Assembly: GCF_900069005.2 (NCBI RefSeq)
Contig: NZ_LN831275.1
Coordinates: 1 to 64,000 of the forward strand
Origin: Paenibacillus sp. GM2
Lineage (GTDB): Bacteria; Bacillota; Bacilli; Paenibacillales; Paenibacillaceae
Direction: 5' to 3'
Length of the DNA: 64,000 nt
A program made the translations under genes and the position numbers. Position 1 is the stretch's first letter; each line of letters begins with the position of its first letter. The notes under the pieces are model-generated. The model ran no database searches. It was given only the letters and a program-made list of their open reading frames with translations, and was not told the DNA's origin. This document shows, piece by piece, positions 22,203 through 30,934 of the stretch.

Positions 22203-23090
22203 CTACTCATGCGAAAAAATATGCAAATGCCGCGGCAAAATCTCGAAAACGCCTGGAAGCTCGCCGCCAAGCTCACCGTCCAGGTTGAGCAAGACATGTC
22301 CTGGGGAGGTAACCTCCATCCGTTCGGTCTTGAAGTACATAATTCGCGGATCATTGAAATGATCGCCGCGCAATGCCATGCTGACCAGGCGGATAAACTC
22401 CGCCAGATTGCATTTCTTCACGGCAATGACATCAAGCAAGCCGTCATCGATTCTGGCGTCCGGCGCCAGCCGCTCGAAGCCGCCAACCGAGTTGCTGTTC
22501 GCGATCAGGAACATCATGAACTCGCCCTCTACCTCGCCGATCCCTTCGGCACGGATAACCAGCTCCGTTGGCGAGAGATTGATCATCTTCTCGATACCCT
22601 TCATGTAATAAGCCAATTGACCGATCATCGTCTTCAGACGGCTTGGAACCTCATAGGTTAATTCCGTTAGCGAGCCGCCACCAGCAATATTAATAAAATG
22701 TCGTCCGTTCACCTTGCCGATATCAATCGGTCTCGTCTTGTTCTCAATCACCAGATCACAGAAATCTTCCCAGCGCTTCGGAATTTTCATGGCCCGCGCG
22801 AAGTCATTGGTCGTTCCAAGCGGAAAAATACCTAATGGCGGCAAATCATCATACCCTGCCATCCCGTTCACGACCTCGTTCAGCGTCCCATCGCCGCCGG
22901 CAGCAATAAGAATGTCATAGCCACGCTGCACGGATTCAGCGGCCTCACGTGTAGCATCGCCGTCTCCCGTCGTCGCATGACAAGACGTCTCTATACCGGC
23001 CTGGTCCAACCGATCCAGAATAGATGGGAGCAATCTCCGCATTTCTTCCCTTCCGGAAGTAGGATTATAGATAAGCCTAGCTTTTTTCAT
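22203..23090 (-). CDS. dagK: Diacylglycerol kinase (lipid kinase, DagK/YerQ type)
   Basis: A 295-residue soluble kinase that returns diacylglycerol to phosphatidic acid for phospholipid and lipoteichoic-acid turnover. The landmarks are IYNPTSGRE at the N terminus, the nucleotide-binding IAAGGDGTLNEVVNGM, FPLGTTNDFARAM, FINIAGGGS and the C-terminal LNLDGELGG. The length is typical. AGGTGG precedes the ATG by 10 nt. It follows the CbiX-like gene on the same strand with a 21-nt gap and is probably in one operon with it and yerC. Confidence 0.93.
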   Translation of the reverse strand: MKKARLIYNPTSGREEMRRLLPSILDRLDQAGIETSCHATTGDGDATREAAESVQRGYDILIAAGGDGTLNEVVNGMAGYDDLPPLGIFPLGTTNDFARAMKIPKRWEDFCDLVIENKTRPIDIGKVNGRHFINIAGGGSLTELTYEVPSRLKTMIGQLAYYMKGIEKMINLSPTELVIRAEGIGEVEGEFMMFLIANSNSVGGFERLAPDARIDDGLLDVIAVKKCNLAEFIRLVSMALRGDHFNDPRIMYFKTERMEVTSPGHVLLNLDGELGGELPGVFEILPRHLHIFSHE

Positions 23091-23111
23091 TACTTGAACG
23101 CCACCTGTTTA

Positions 23112-23957
23112 TCATAATTTCAATGATCCCATTATATTCAATATCTGATAAGATATCCAGCGGGACAACCTGGAATGCGGCAACAAAGCCTCCCCCAGGT
23201 AATGATAAGGTAGTCCCTCAAGACGAGTTGGAATCACTGTACCGGTGAAGTAGCCCTTACTCAAAAAAAGCGGAGCAACGATCACCTCATAGCCCCGCTC
23301 CTCCTGCCAATAGCTTACTTTGCTGCGCAAGCTATCCGGACTAAGAAGCGCATAATCCGCATGAGCCAGCCCGCCAAGGCGGCCAACACGCGCGGATAGT
23401 CCTGCGATCCCCCGCTCCCAGCGCTGCCGGAAACCCTCATGCCGGCTGCCATGGCCAACGAGAAGCAGCACCTCCCGCTCCGGCCAGCTCGATAGCTCCT
23501 TCACCTTATCCCAGACGATCTCGGCCACGATCGGATCGTCGTCGATGGGATCGCCAAAAAACACGCGGGCAGATAAAGAAAAAGGCTCTAAATCCGTTTC
23601 CTTCTCCGGCGTGCTCTTCATGCCAAGTGCATATGAAATCTCATCGATATGAGTACTGCCCGACGAGACAAATAACGGGATGACAATAATATCTGTCACT
23701 CCCCAAGCTTCCAGCTGATCGATTCCATCTTGAATCAGCCGTCCTTCCACAATCTCCAGGAAGGAGGATACGATTGGAATATTGGCCTGCAGTTCACTCG
23801 CCGCACCTGCAACCGCTTCGTCGACGAAGGCTACCCAGTCCGAGTCAGGGGACCCGTGACTAATAACAAGTACCCCTGGCTTCCCCGGAGAACTCTTTAT
23901 ATCACATGCCTCCTGACCGACCGTCCAATCCTGTGATGTCCCTGGCCCTGTCTTCAC
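23112..23957 (-). CDS. Sirohydrochlorin chelatase-like (CbiX/SirB) protein
   Basis: A 281-residue protein with two CbiX repeats. The first starts at residue 30 (GVLVISHGSPDSDW, FLEIVEGRLIQDGIDQLEAWG, IIVIPLFVSSGSTHIDEI). The second is at about 165 (VLLLVGHGSRHEGFRQRW, YEVIVAPLFLSKGYFTGTVIPTRL). The HG motifs carry the metal-handling histidines used to insert Fe or Co into the tetrapyrrole. A GTG start at 23957 overlaps the region just after the yerC stop with no clear binding site, so coupling is likely. Siroheme or cobalamin genes are not nearby, so the metal is not inferred. Confidence 0.85.
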   Translation of the reverse strand: MKTGPGTSQDWTVGQEACDIKSSPGKPGVLVISHGSPDSDWVAFVDEAVAGAASELQANIPIVSSFLEIVEGRLIQDGIDQLEAWGVTDIIVIPLFVSSGSTHIDEISYALGMKSTPEKETDLEPFSLSARVFFGDPIDDDPIVAEIVWDKVKELSSWPEREVLLLVGHGSRHEGFRQRWERGIAGLSARVGRLGGLAHADYALLSPDSLRSKVSYWQEERGYEVIVAPLFLSKGYFTGTVIPTRLEGLPYHYLGEALLPHSRLSRWISYQILNIMGSLKL

Positions 23958-23959
23958 AA

Positions 23960-24250
23960 TTACAGGTTGATGCGCTCAAGCGCCATTTTATACCCGTCGT
24001 TGCCATAATTAAGACAGCGCTTAACGCGTGAAATCGTTGCCGTACTAGCTCCAGTCTCAGCTTCGATCTGATTATATGTAGAACCCTTGCCAAGCATTCT
24101 CGCTACTTCCAGACGCTGGGAGAGCGATTGTATTTCGTTAACTGTACAAAGATCATCAAAGAAGACGTAGCACTCCTCAACATTCTTTAAAGAAAGTATC
24201 GCTTCAAACAATTGATCGATCGTCTTATCATTCAACTTCTTAAGTTGCAC
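23960..24250 (-). CDS. YerC/YecD family TrpR-related protein
   Basis: A 96-residue DNA-binding protein. The conserved core runs from QLKKLNDKTIDQLFEAILSL through EECYVFFDDLCTVNEIQSLSQRLEVARMLGKGSTYNQIEAETGASTATISRVKRCLNYGNDGY, a TrpR-like HTH. The frame is open to a GTG at 24334, but a good promoter lies inside that extension. I therefore start at GTG 24250, behind AGGGGATG. Family members are about 100 residues. Targets are unknown in this organism. It is first in an operon with the CbiX-like gene and dagK. Confidence 0.88.
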   Translation of the reverse strand: MQLKKLNDKTIDQLFEAILSLKNVEECYVFFDDLCTVNEIQSLSQRLEVARMLGKGSTYNQIEAETGASTATISRVKRCLNYGNDGYKMALERINL

Positions 24251-24288
24251 TGAATCATCATCCCCTACCGTTACTGTACCACACCACC

Positions 24289-24318
24289 ATTGTACCCGAG
24301 TAAGGTCATCTTTTTCAA
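24289..24318 (-). promoter_or_regulatory. Promoter of the yerC operon
   Basis: TTGAAA (24313-24318) is followed after 18 bp by TACAAT (24289-24294) on the minus strand, about 40 nt before the GTG start at 24250. Its position argues against the longer reading frame. Confidence 0.65.
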
Positions 24319-24555
24319 GCATTAACGATTTCACGCATCACAGAAAGAACGCCCATTTTCCGCAAATGCCCACAAAACCGGGACATTCGTCCAGACGAAA
24401 ATCTGGGTAGATACATACATTGTATTATTGCAAATGCCTATTTACTAAAGAATTATCCTAGTCACACTAACGGTTTATATGCATAACCAGGAATGGGAGA
24501 AGCGCCGGAGGCTGCTGCCCACCTCCTGACACAATACTATGTAAAGGAAAGTGAT

Positions 24556-25056
24556 ATGATGCCGCATTACACTCCTCCACGGCGAAGTGCGACGCCCCCT
24601 TCGTATCCCTACTCGCACAATTATCCAGGGATTACGCCGTATGATTCCGATCCATCCGAGATCGTCGAGGCTTCTGCGCTTGTTCCTTATTCACAGCCGA
24701 CCGATCCGCTCCCCGCTGCTACCAATTCGGCAGCCAAGGCTGGAGGCGGATTCTCCATCCCGAATCTGGGCGATCTGAAAGGCATGATCGACCGCATGGG
24801 TGGAATCGACGGAATCGTCGCCACCATGGGCAAGGTACAAAAAATTATGCAAACCGTTCAGCAATTCGCGCCAATGGCTAAAATGTTCACCAGCCTGCTT
24901 CCAGGATCCAAGGGCAAGGGCGGCAATAGCGACGACAATTTAGACGAATACAAACCGCGCCGCAAAGGAAGCGGAAGGAAGAGCGGAAGGAAAGGCAGCA
25001 AGCGCCCGTCCTCCCGTCCACGCAGCGGCAAGGCACCTGCCAAACGCCGTCGTTAA
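24556..25056 (+). CDS. YqfQ/VrrA-like basic-tailed protein
   Basis: A 166-residue protein with a proline/tyrosine-rich N terminus (MMPHYTPPRRSATPPSYPYS), a central conserved helix pair (LGDLKGMIDRMGGIDGIVATMGKVQKIMQTVQQFAPMAKMF) and a strongly basic Ser/Gly/Lys/Arg tail ending AKRRR. The central part resembles the VrrA/YqfQ family of Bacillales, some of which are spore-associated. The start at 24556 follows AAAGGAAAG; a longer frame to 24493 is less likely. A terminator follows 40 nt after the stop. The function is not established. Confidence 0.65.
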   Translation: MMPHYTPPRRSATPPSYPYSHNYPGITPYDSDPSEIVEASALVPYSQPTDPLPAATNSAAKAGGGFSIPNLGDLKGMIDRMGGIDGIVATMGKVQKIMQTVQQFAPMAKMFTSLLPGSKGKGGNSDDNLDEYKPRRKGSGRKSGRKGSKRPSSRPRSGKAPAKRRR

Positions 25057-25094
25057 GTTCAAACTCCCGCAGAGCAGTAAATTTATGGGCGCAG

Positions 25095-25126
25095 AGCTGT
25101 CGAGAGGTCTCGGCAGCTATTTTTCT
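25095..25126 (+). terminator. Terminator of the YqfQ-like gene
   Basis: AGCTGTCGAGA pairs with TCTCGGCAGCT (one G-U) around GG, followed by ATTTTTCTTT. Confidence 0.8.
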
Positions 25127-25194
25127 TTGCCTAATCGTAATATAGACAAGGATCCCCATCCGCTTCATCACGGAATTGAGGTCCTTGCCCCACT

Positions 25195-26418
25195 CTAATA
25201 CCTGTGGTTGGCCCGAGAGTGCACCGTCTTCCAAGGGGTCCGGGCAACCCTTCCTCGCCGAGGTACTACGACTCGACGTCTCCTTCTAGGAAGTGCAGCT
25301 CTGGCAGGAGACGAATTCCATCCTCCGCGTTCAGGCGACAATCGATTTCTTGGCTGCACCGATGCTGTCCGATGCATGCGACGTAAAGAATATGATCGTA
25401 AAGTCTTGTGTCTTCGAGCCAAGCCAAGTCGTCTTCCTGATTTCTGCAATACCTTCAGCTTCGTCAATCTTCTGGACTTTTTAAGCCTCCATGATCTCTT
25501 CATCCGCTTCATCCGCGATCTTTCTATAGAGTGACGACGCCGGGGCGGATGCCCTCCATGATGGCTCCCGACATGTTCCAGGGGCAGCAATTGATTATCC
25601 TCCATGGGATCAAGCAGCCCTGCAAAATACGATTTCGGCAGTCTCCACGGGGTCTGATTCAGATATTCCTGATACAGGGTGAAACCCGGTGACACGGGTT
25701 CCCACCACTTCGCCCCTCCGGCAAAGTGTACAATTCTATGATTAAAGTCCAGATCCGGAATATTGATAATAAAAATATTGAAATTCCCATCCAGCTGTAA
25801 ATAGTTGTCACCGTAAAGGTGATTGAGTACATCCTGGTCCGGCAGGCTCGTGCTGGGGTGCTGCCGAAGGAAATCCTGCATCTTCACATACCACTCCGAA
25901 TTTTGGCGAATATTGTCCAATTCAAATACGATTACGCCCGAATTGAAGTAAGTATCCGGATTAAATCCTAAGGGGAGAAGAACGTCAGCGAGCCCTGCGG
26001 CGCCTAAATCTCGGGCCGCAGCCAGATAGCATCCGTTCAAATCGACATCCCACAATTCTTGAATATCGAGATTTACCAGCACATCGCAATCCAGATAGAT
26101 TACTTTGCTGACATCCAGCAAAGAAGGCAGGAGCAATCGGTACATGCTGCCCCAAGTCCAGGAATTAACCGATTGGGCTCCCTCAACGGTTTCGGCCAAA
26201 TCACGATCCAGGACAACAGAGTAGAATTTCACTGTATGATTATGATGTGTAACCAGTTGCTTGATTCGCAGCATGTTCTCCCGGGTCAACGACTCGTCAT
26301 GAAGAATATGAACGTTAACTTGTGAACTTGTATTGTGGAAGACCGACGTCAGAACGACAGCGGCATGTTCTGCATAGCTTCCATCCTTATCTGTAAATGC
26401 CAAAGCCAATTCAACCAT
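25195..26418 (-). CDS. Glycosyltransferase family 8 protein with out-of-frame C-terminal part
   Basis: Residues 1-285 are a clean GT8 domain: LALAFTDKDGSYAEHAAVVLTS, VHILHDESLTRENML, the DxD metal site VIYLDCDVLVNLDIQELW, YFNSGVIVFEL, LPDQDVLNHLYG, IVHFAGGAKWW. The remaining 120 residues as translated are an arginine-rich stretch unlike any protein. The two other frames of the same DNA instead give protein-like sequence interrupted by stops (LYRKIADEADEEIMEA, then KIDEAEGIAEIRKTTWLGSK, then NAEDGIRLLPELHFLEGD). The 3' part therefore appears frameshifted more than once, and the natural C terminus is lost or decayed. The catalytic domain may still work. Confidence 0.8.
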   Translation of the reverse strand: MVELALAFTDKDGSYAEHAAVVLTSVFHNTSSQVNVHILHDESLTRENMLRIKQLVTHHNHTVKFYSVVLDRDLAETVEGAQSVNSWTWGSMYRLLLPSLLDVSKVIYLDCDVLVNLDIQELWDVDLNGCYLAAARDLGAAGLADVLLPLGFNPDTYFNSGVIVFELDNIRQNSEWYVKMQDFLRQHPSTSLPDQDVLNHLYGDNYLQLDGNFNIFIINIPDLDFNHRIVHFAGGAKWWEPVSPGFTLYQEYLNQTPWRLPKSYFAGLLDPMEDNQLLPLEHVGSHHGGHPPRRRHSIERSRMKRMKRSWRLKKSRRLTKLKVLQKSGRRLGLARRHKTLRSYSLRRMHRTASVQPRNRLSPERGGWNSSPARAALPRRRRRVVVPRRGRVARTPWKTVHSRANHRY

Positions 26419-26530
26419 TTACGATGAACACCTCTCCCTGTTTTTTAGATAACCACGCAACTCACAACTGCCGTGCTTTTTACGCTCACGGTCTTTAGAG
26501 CCTGCGTTCCTACAGATCAAACGTAGATAG

Positions 26531-27424
26531 TTATTGCTCGGAACTAGGGATATCCTTGTCAACTTGCAGCAGCCTGTTTACCTCTTCTTGAAGATCATTC
26601 TTTAGATTTCCACGGTGCCCTGTAATTGCGAGAATGGCCTTAAGATAGCCAAGCGGGTCTCCCACATCATGCCAGCGGCCGTTGATCTCGCAAGTATAGA
26701 CGGCCTCCCTGGCCAGGAGCCGATTCAACGCGTCGGTGAGCTGGATTTCACCTCCTACACCTGGCGGCTGATCTTCCAGAATATCAAAGATGGATGGCGT
26801 AAGAATATAGCGCCCTACCATAGCCAGACGCGAAGGAGCCGCACCCGGCTGGGGCTTCTCGACTAATTGATTGACATAGGCGAAAGCACCAACCAGTGGC
26901 TTGGCATCCACAATCCCGTATTTGGATACTTTCTCTTCGGGTACCGTCTGGACCCCCAGTATGGATGTCTGGAATCTGTCAAAGCCTTTGATTAACTGCC
27001 CCAGAGCCGGTGGCTCTGACTCGAAGAAGGTATCTCCAAGCAGCACGGCAAAAGGCTCTCCTCCGATAAACTTTCTGCCCACATGTATGGCGTGACCCAG
27101 CCCTTTACGATCAGACTGGCGGATATAATGAATGTCTGCCAGACCAGTAAACTCTCTCACCTTGCGAAGCTCTTCGAACTTTCCCTTCTGTTCCAGGAAG
27201 TATTCGAGCTCATGTGCAGAATCAAAATGGTCCTCAATGACCTTTTTCCCTTTGCCAGTGACAACCAGAATCTCTTCGATTCCGGCCGCCGCCGCTTCCT
27301 CGATAATGAATTGAATCGTTGGTTTATCAATAATCGGAAGCATTTCCTTGGGCATTGCCTTGGTTGCTGGAAGAAGCCGCGTTCCGTAACCTGCTGCCGG
27401 TATGATCGCCTTTCGAATCTTCAA
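26531..27424 (-). CDS. galU: UTP-glucose-1-phosphate uridylyltransferase
   Basis: A 297-residue nucleotidyltransferase that makes UDP-glucose for teichoic acid, glycolipid and capsule synthesis. The signature is complete: KAIIPAAGYGTRLLPATKAMPKEMLPI, LVVTGKGKKVIEDHFD, RQSDRKGLGHAI, AVLLGDTFF, LVEKPQPG, GRYILTPSIFDIL, GEIQLTDAL and the C-terminal GRWHDVGDPLGYLKA. It starts at a TTG with AGGAGGAGG upstream. Length is as usual (290-300). It lies upstream of the GT8 gene on the same strand. Confidence 0.95.
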   Translation of the reverse strand: MKIRKAIIPAAGYGTRLLPATKAMPKEMLPIIDKPTIQFIIEEAAAAGIEEILVVTGKGKKVIEDHFDSAHELEYFLEQKGKFEELRKVREFTGLADIHYIRQSDRKGLGHAIHVGRKFIGGEPFAVLLGDTFFESEPPALGQLIKGFDRFQTSILGVQTVPEEKVSKYGIVDAKPLVGAFAYVNQLVEKPQPGAAPSRLAMVGRYILTPSIFDILEDQPPGVGGEIQLTDALNRLLAREAVYTCEINGRWHDVGDPLGYLKAILAITGHRGNLKNDLQEEVNRLLQVDKDIPSSEQ

Positions 27425-27543
27425 CTGGTCCTCCTCCTTAATGATGCAGTTGTATATGATGTCATCGTATGCCAGAGAAGCTTTTGAATAGTGGACATCT
27501 ATCTAATTAGGCAAAAATAATTAAATGCCCGTCCAGCGCAGCC

Positions 27544-27584
27544 AAAAAAACGGTCACTTCCCGTCGAAATTGGGAAATGCCCGT
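27544..27584 (-). terminator. Terminator downstream of the small membrane protein gene
   Basis: On the minus strand ACGGGCATTTCCC pairs with GGGAAGTGACCGT (mismatches included) around a 9-nt loop and is followed by seven T. Confidence 0.7.
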
Positions 27585-27609
27585 TTTAAGTTGAAGCCAT
27601 AAATGATGT

Positions 27610-27891
27610 TTAAAAATAGTGTGATCTAATCTGGGTCGTCAGTTTAATTAAAATGGTGAGCATACCGTATGTGAGGAGTGCATTGAATATATAGATGCCC
27701 AAATCTATAGAAGTGGTTAAGAAGAAGTTGTTGAAGATTTGAAAAGGACCCTCCGGAACTGTGAAGTTATGATAAGTAACAAATTTTAATGGAAAACCTA
27801 ACTTGAATATTTGATCATCAACCTGGGTAACCCAAAGCAAAGACAACAACGGAATAATACAACTCCATAAGAACAGCGCCCTTTTCTTCAT
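27610..27891 (-). CDS. Small integral membrane protein
   Basis: A 93-residue protein with two predicted membrane segments: residues 5-22 (ALFLWSCIIPLLSLLWV) and about 58-84 (TTSIDLGIYIFNALLTYGMLTILIKL). A soluble loop between them contains FKLGFPLKFVTYHNF. AAGGAGGGG precedes the ATG. No family is recognised. It is a single-gene unit ended by the terminator at 27544-27584. Confidence 0.75.
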   Translation of the reverse strand: MKKRALFLWSCIIPLLSLLWVTQVDDQIFKLGFPLKFVTYHNFTVPEGPFQIFNNFFLTTSIDLGIYIFNALLTYGMLTILIKLTTQIRSHYF

Positions 27892-27967
27892 TTCTTCCCC
27901 TCCTTGGCACTATATATATCATAACGCAGCGAGCCAAATAATGTTGCCAAACAGGACTGGCAGCCTG

Positions 27968-28933
27968 CTATTTGAACCAGCCTCGCCGCATGAAGCTGAA
28001 TATCATCCAAATGCTGAGTATACCCATCAAGCTCAGTACGCCAAAATATCCATAACGCCAGTGCAGCTCAGGCATGTTCGCAAAGTTCATGCCATAAATG
28101 CCAGCGATGAGCGTCAGCGGCATAAATACACTGGTGATCACGGTCAGCGTCTTCATAATGCCATTCATCCGGTTAGAATTCAATGAGAGATAGGAATCGC
28201 GAAGATCCGCCGTCATCTCACGGTTGGATTCTACCATTTCCGACAGCTTCAGTAAGTGATCGTAGATATCCGAGAAGTAGGCGCCAGCTTCCTTCTGCGA
28301 CTGAATATGCTTCGAATTGAGGATATGGTACATAAGATCGCGCATCGGAATGATCGTGCGACGCAGCTTGAGCAGCCTGCTGCGAAGATCGAAGACCTGG
28401 TTCATCAGCTGCTCAATCGATTCACGACTGCCCAGCTTCTCAAGCTCGTCCAGTTCATCCTCCACCGCATAGACACAAGGGAAATATTGATCGACCAGAT
28501 TGTCGATGACCAGATAAGCAGCGGTAAAAGGGCCGCGCTCCCACATTTTTCGGTTCAACGCCCGCTTCTGAATGCTCTCCCAGGCTATATCGATCTCCTG
28601 AAGCTCCCGGTAATGAAAGGATACCAAATAGTTCTCGCCAATGAACAGATTTACCTCAATCAGCTCCAGCGTGTCCGGATCCAACGCGTGCAGAACAAGA
28701 AAATCATTATCCTCGTAGAAGTCAATTTTGGGACGCTGCATAACATGCAGCATACAATCCTCAATGGCTAATGGGTGGAATTGGAAGAAGGAATCCAGGA
28801 GCTTTGCTTCCTCCTCTGTGGGTTCACTGAAATCAACCCAGCTCCACAAAAAATGATGACTATTATGAATGTCTTCCAATGCAATATCCGTTTTTACCTG
28901 ATGGTCATGCGTAATCCCCATCACACGAATCAT
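27968..28933 (-). CDS. corA: CorA-type magnesium/divalent metal transporter
   Basis: A 321-residue pentameric channel protein. The large N-terminal cytosolic domain contains HPLAIEDCM and PKIDFYEDNDFLVLHAL, and a long stalk helix spans about 150-255. Two membrane helices follow (VITSVFMPLTLIAGIYG and FGVLSLMGILSIWMIFSFM), with the diagnostic YGMNF loop between them, and a basic end FMRRGWFK. GGAGG precedes the ATG. It imports Mg2+ (or Co2+/Ni2+). The gene is complete. Confidence 0.93.
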   Translation of the reverse strand: MIRVMGITHDHQVKTDIALEDIHNSHHFLWSWVDFSEPTEEEAKLLDSFFQFHPLAIEDCMLHVMQRPKIDFYEDNDFLVLHALDPDTLELIEVNLFIGENYLVSFHYRELQEIDIAWESIQKRALNRKMWERGPFTAAYLVIDNLVDQYFPCVYAVEDELDELEKLGSRESIEQLMNQVFDLRSRLLKLRRTIIPMRDLMYHILNSKHIQSQKEAGAYFSDIYDHLLKLSEMVESNREMTADLRDSYLSLNSNRMNGIMKTLTVITSVFMPLTLIAGIYGMNFANMPELHWRYGYFGVLSLMGILSIWMIFSFMRRGWFK

Positions 28934-28965
28934 TGTTCAAAACCTCCCGCACATGCACTAGAATA

Positions 28966-28995
28966 CAAAGAAAGCCAATCCTGCAGCAGATTGGC
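28966..28995 (-). terminator. Terminator of the phosphate transporter operon
   Basis: On the minus strand GCCAATC pairs with GATTGGC around an 8-nt loop and is followed by TTTCTTTG. It lies 24 nt after the pit stop. Confidence 0.7.
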
Positions 28996-29018
28996 GTCAT
29001 TGTTATTCGCTTTATCTT

Positions 29019-30008
29019 TTAGAACAATACAACATAGATCAAACCTGCAAGTACAGCTACGATTGGAATCGTAATCACCCAAGCGATAACAATTCGACCG
29101 GCTAGCCCCCAGCTAACTCCAGAGAACCGTTTCGCAGCGCCAACGCCAAGAATGGATGACGTAATAGCATGCGTAGTGCTGACAGGCAAATGAATCAGGG
29201 TCGCCCCGAAAATAACCGAAGCCGCCGAGATATCAGCTGCAAAACCGTTAATCGGTTCAATTTTAAATATTTTCGTCCCCATCGTCTTAATAATCTTCCA
29301 GCCCCCAAGAGATGTACCCAGAGCCATCGCGGATGCAGCAGCAATCTTAACCCATAGCGGAACTTCCATATGATCCTGGAATTTAGCCGTTACAAGCGCG
29401 AAGGTAATGATCCCCATCGCTTTCTGCGCATCGTTCGTCCCGTGCGAGAAGCTCTGAATCGCCGCGGTCAAGACTTGAACGGAACGGAAGCCTTTATTGA
29501 CGGTATGCGGGCTTTTCTTGGCAAAGACCCATTTCAGAATCAACATAACAATGTAGCCAATCCCGAAGGCAAGGAACGGAGAAATGATCAGGGCTTCCAC
29601 AATTTTTGTGAAACCGCCCCAGTTCAGCTTGTCCGGACCTGCGCCGACATACACCGCACCTGCCAACGCACCAATCAAAGCATGTGAGGAAGATGAGGGT
29701 ATGCCAAACCACCAGGTAATCAAGTTCCAGATAATTGCCGCAAGCAGGGTAGCGATCAATACTTCCAGTCCATTATCCAGTGCGGCTGGGTTCGCTACAC
29801 TGCCTCCGATCGTCTCTGCAACGCCCGTAAATAACAGGGCTCCGAGGAAGTTCATTCCGGCAGCCATCATAATCGCCGTCCGCGGCTTCAAGGCCCGGGT
29901 GGAGACCGATGTTGCAATCGCATTGGCTGTATCATGGAAGCCGTTAATAAAGTCGAAGCCTAACGCCAGTATGATAACAACGAAAATAATTATTAGACTC
30001 GTATCCAT
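29019..30008 (-). CDS. pit: Inorganic phosphate transporter, PiT family
   Basis: A 329-residue membrane protein with about ten helices. Both PiT signature repeats are present: GFDFINGFHDTANAIATSVSTRAL near the N terminus and FSHGTNDAQKAMGIITFAL at residue 195, plus the GIPSSSSHALIGAL and LPVSTTHAITSSILG re-entrant segments. It imports metal-phosphate with protons or Na+. It lies directly downstream of the DUF47 gene (89 nt), the standard pair in which the DUF47 protein acts as PiT accessory. Terminator downstream at 28966. Confidence 0.94.
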   Translation of the reverse strand: MDTSLIIIFVVIILALGFDFINGFHDTANAIATSVSTRALKPRTAIMMAAGMNFLGALLFTGVAETIGGSVANPAALDNGLEVLIATLLAAIIWNLITWWFGIPSSSSHALIGALAGAVYVGAGPDKLNWGGFTKIVEALIISPFLAFGIGYIVMLILKWVFAKKSPHTVNKGFRSVQVLTAAIQSFSHGTNDAQKAMGIITFALVTAKFQDHMEVPLWVKIAAASAMALGTSLGGWKIIKTMGTKIFKIEPINGFAADISAASVIFGATLIHLPVSTTHAITSSILGVGAAKRFSGVSWGLAGRIVIAWVITIPIVAVLAGLIYVVLF

Positions 30009-30096
30009 GTTTTTTTATTATTGCACAGATGGAATTTTTCTCTTTACAGGATCCGCGCAATTCCAACCTCCCGTATTTCGAATGAGTAGTTTAATC

Positions 30097-30711
30097 TTAT
30101 GAATTGCGCATTATTATGGATTCAAGCATATTGGCAACATGCTCGCATGCATCTGTGGTGGTCTCGAGTCGCTCGTAGATTTCCTTCTTCTTGATCAGAG
30201 TGATCGGATCCGTTACCTTCGCAAATAGTTCATTAATGCAAATGCGGAGTAATTCATCCCCCTGATTCTCCAGGTCATTCAGACGGATCGTATATTCACG
30301 AATTGCCAACAGCTTCTTCTGCGACAGCAAGTGAATCGCCTTCTGAATCTCATAGGCAGAATTGCGCAGAATCTCGGCAAACTTCGTGATATGCTCGTCC
30401 GGCTCATGCAAATGATACATGAAGAAACGGGACGTTGTCGCTTCCAATCCGTCCATCACATCATCCAGTGTTGTCGTCAGACTCATGATATCGTCTCGTT
30501 CGATCGGAGTGATAAACGTCTTGTTGAGTTCAACGATAATCGTATGTGTGTAGTTGTCACACTGCGATTCAAGCTCTTTCATTTTTTTCGCGAATTGGTC
30601 TACGTCTTTAAATTCCGCAACCTGCTGGGCGAAATAATCGGCCGATTGTACAATCGTATCCGCCATGTTCTCCAGGGTTTGGAAAAAGATATCCTTCTTC
30701 TTAACTCGCAT
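30097..30711 (-). CDS. DUF47 (PhoU-like) protein, Pit accessory
   Basis: A 204-residue all-helical protein, MRVKKKDIFFQTLENMADTI..., with the PhoU-like features FKDVDQFAKKMKELESQCDNYTH, TPIERDDIMSLTTTLDDVMDG (metal-binding acidic helix) and CEHVANMLESIIMRN at the end. The start at 30711 follows AGAGAGG; an in-frame ATG at 30807 is not supported. DUF47 genes are almost always paired with pit, as here. The protein probably regulates phosphate import. Confidence 0.9.
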   Translation of the reverse strand: MRVKKKDIFFQTLENMADTIVQSADYFAQQVAEFKDVDQFAKKMKELESQCDNYTHTIIVELNKTFITPIERDDIMSLTTTLDDVMDGLEATTSRFFMYHLHEPDEHITKFAEILRNSAYEIQKAIHLLSQKKLLAIREYTIRLNDLENQGDELLRICINELFAKVTDPITLIKKKEIYERLETTTDACEHVANMLESIIMRNS

Positions 30712-30934
30712 CTGGAATCCTCTCTTCTCTTTTACGTTTGTTATACCCCTTACACTCCTATTACTAACCCACAATATATTATCATAACTTGAGAGGGTAT
30801 AGATCATTTTGTCGAAAACATTTCATCTATATAACTTATTTTTGCCCCAGTGTTCCCAGCTCTATCCTTAAAGCTCCAGATTCATCCAAAGAAACATCCA
30901 GATTGAGCCAATAAAGCCCTGTCATGACCAGCAA

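Noticed and set aside
24251-24334. Longer N terminus for YerC
   Set aside because: The extension contains a good -35/-10 pair and lacks similarity to the family, so the GTG at 24250 is preferred.
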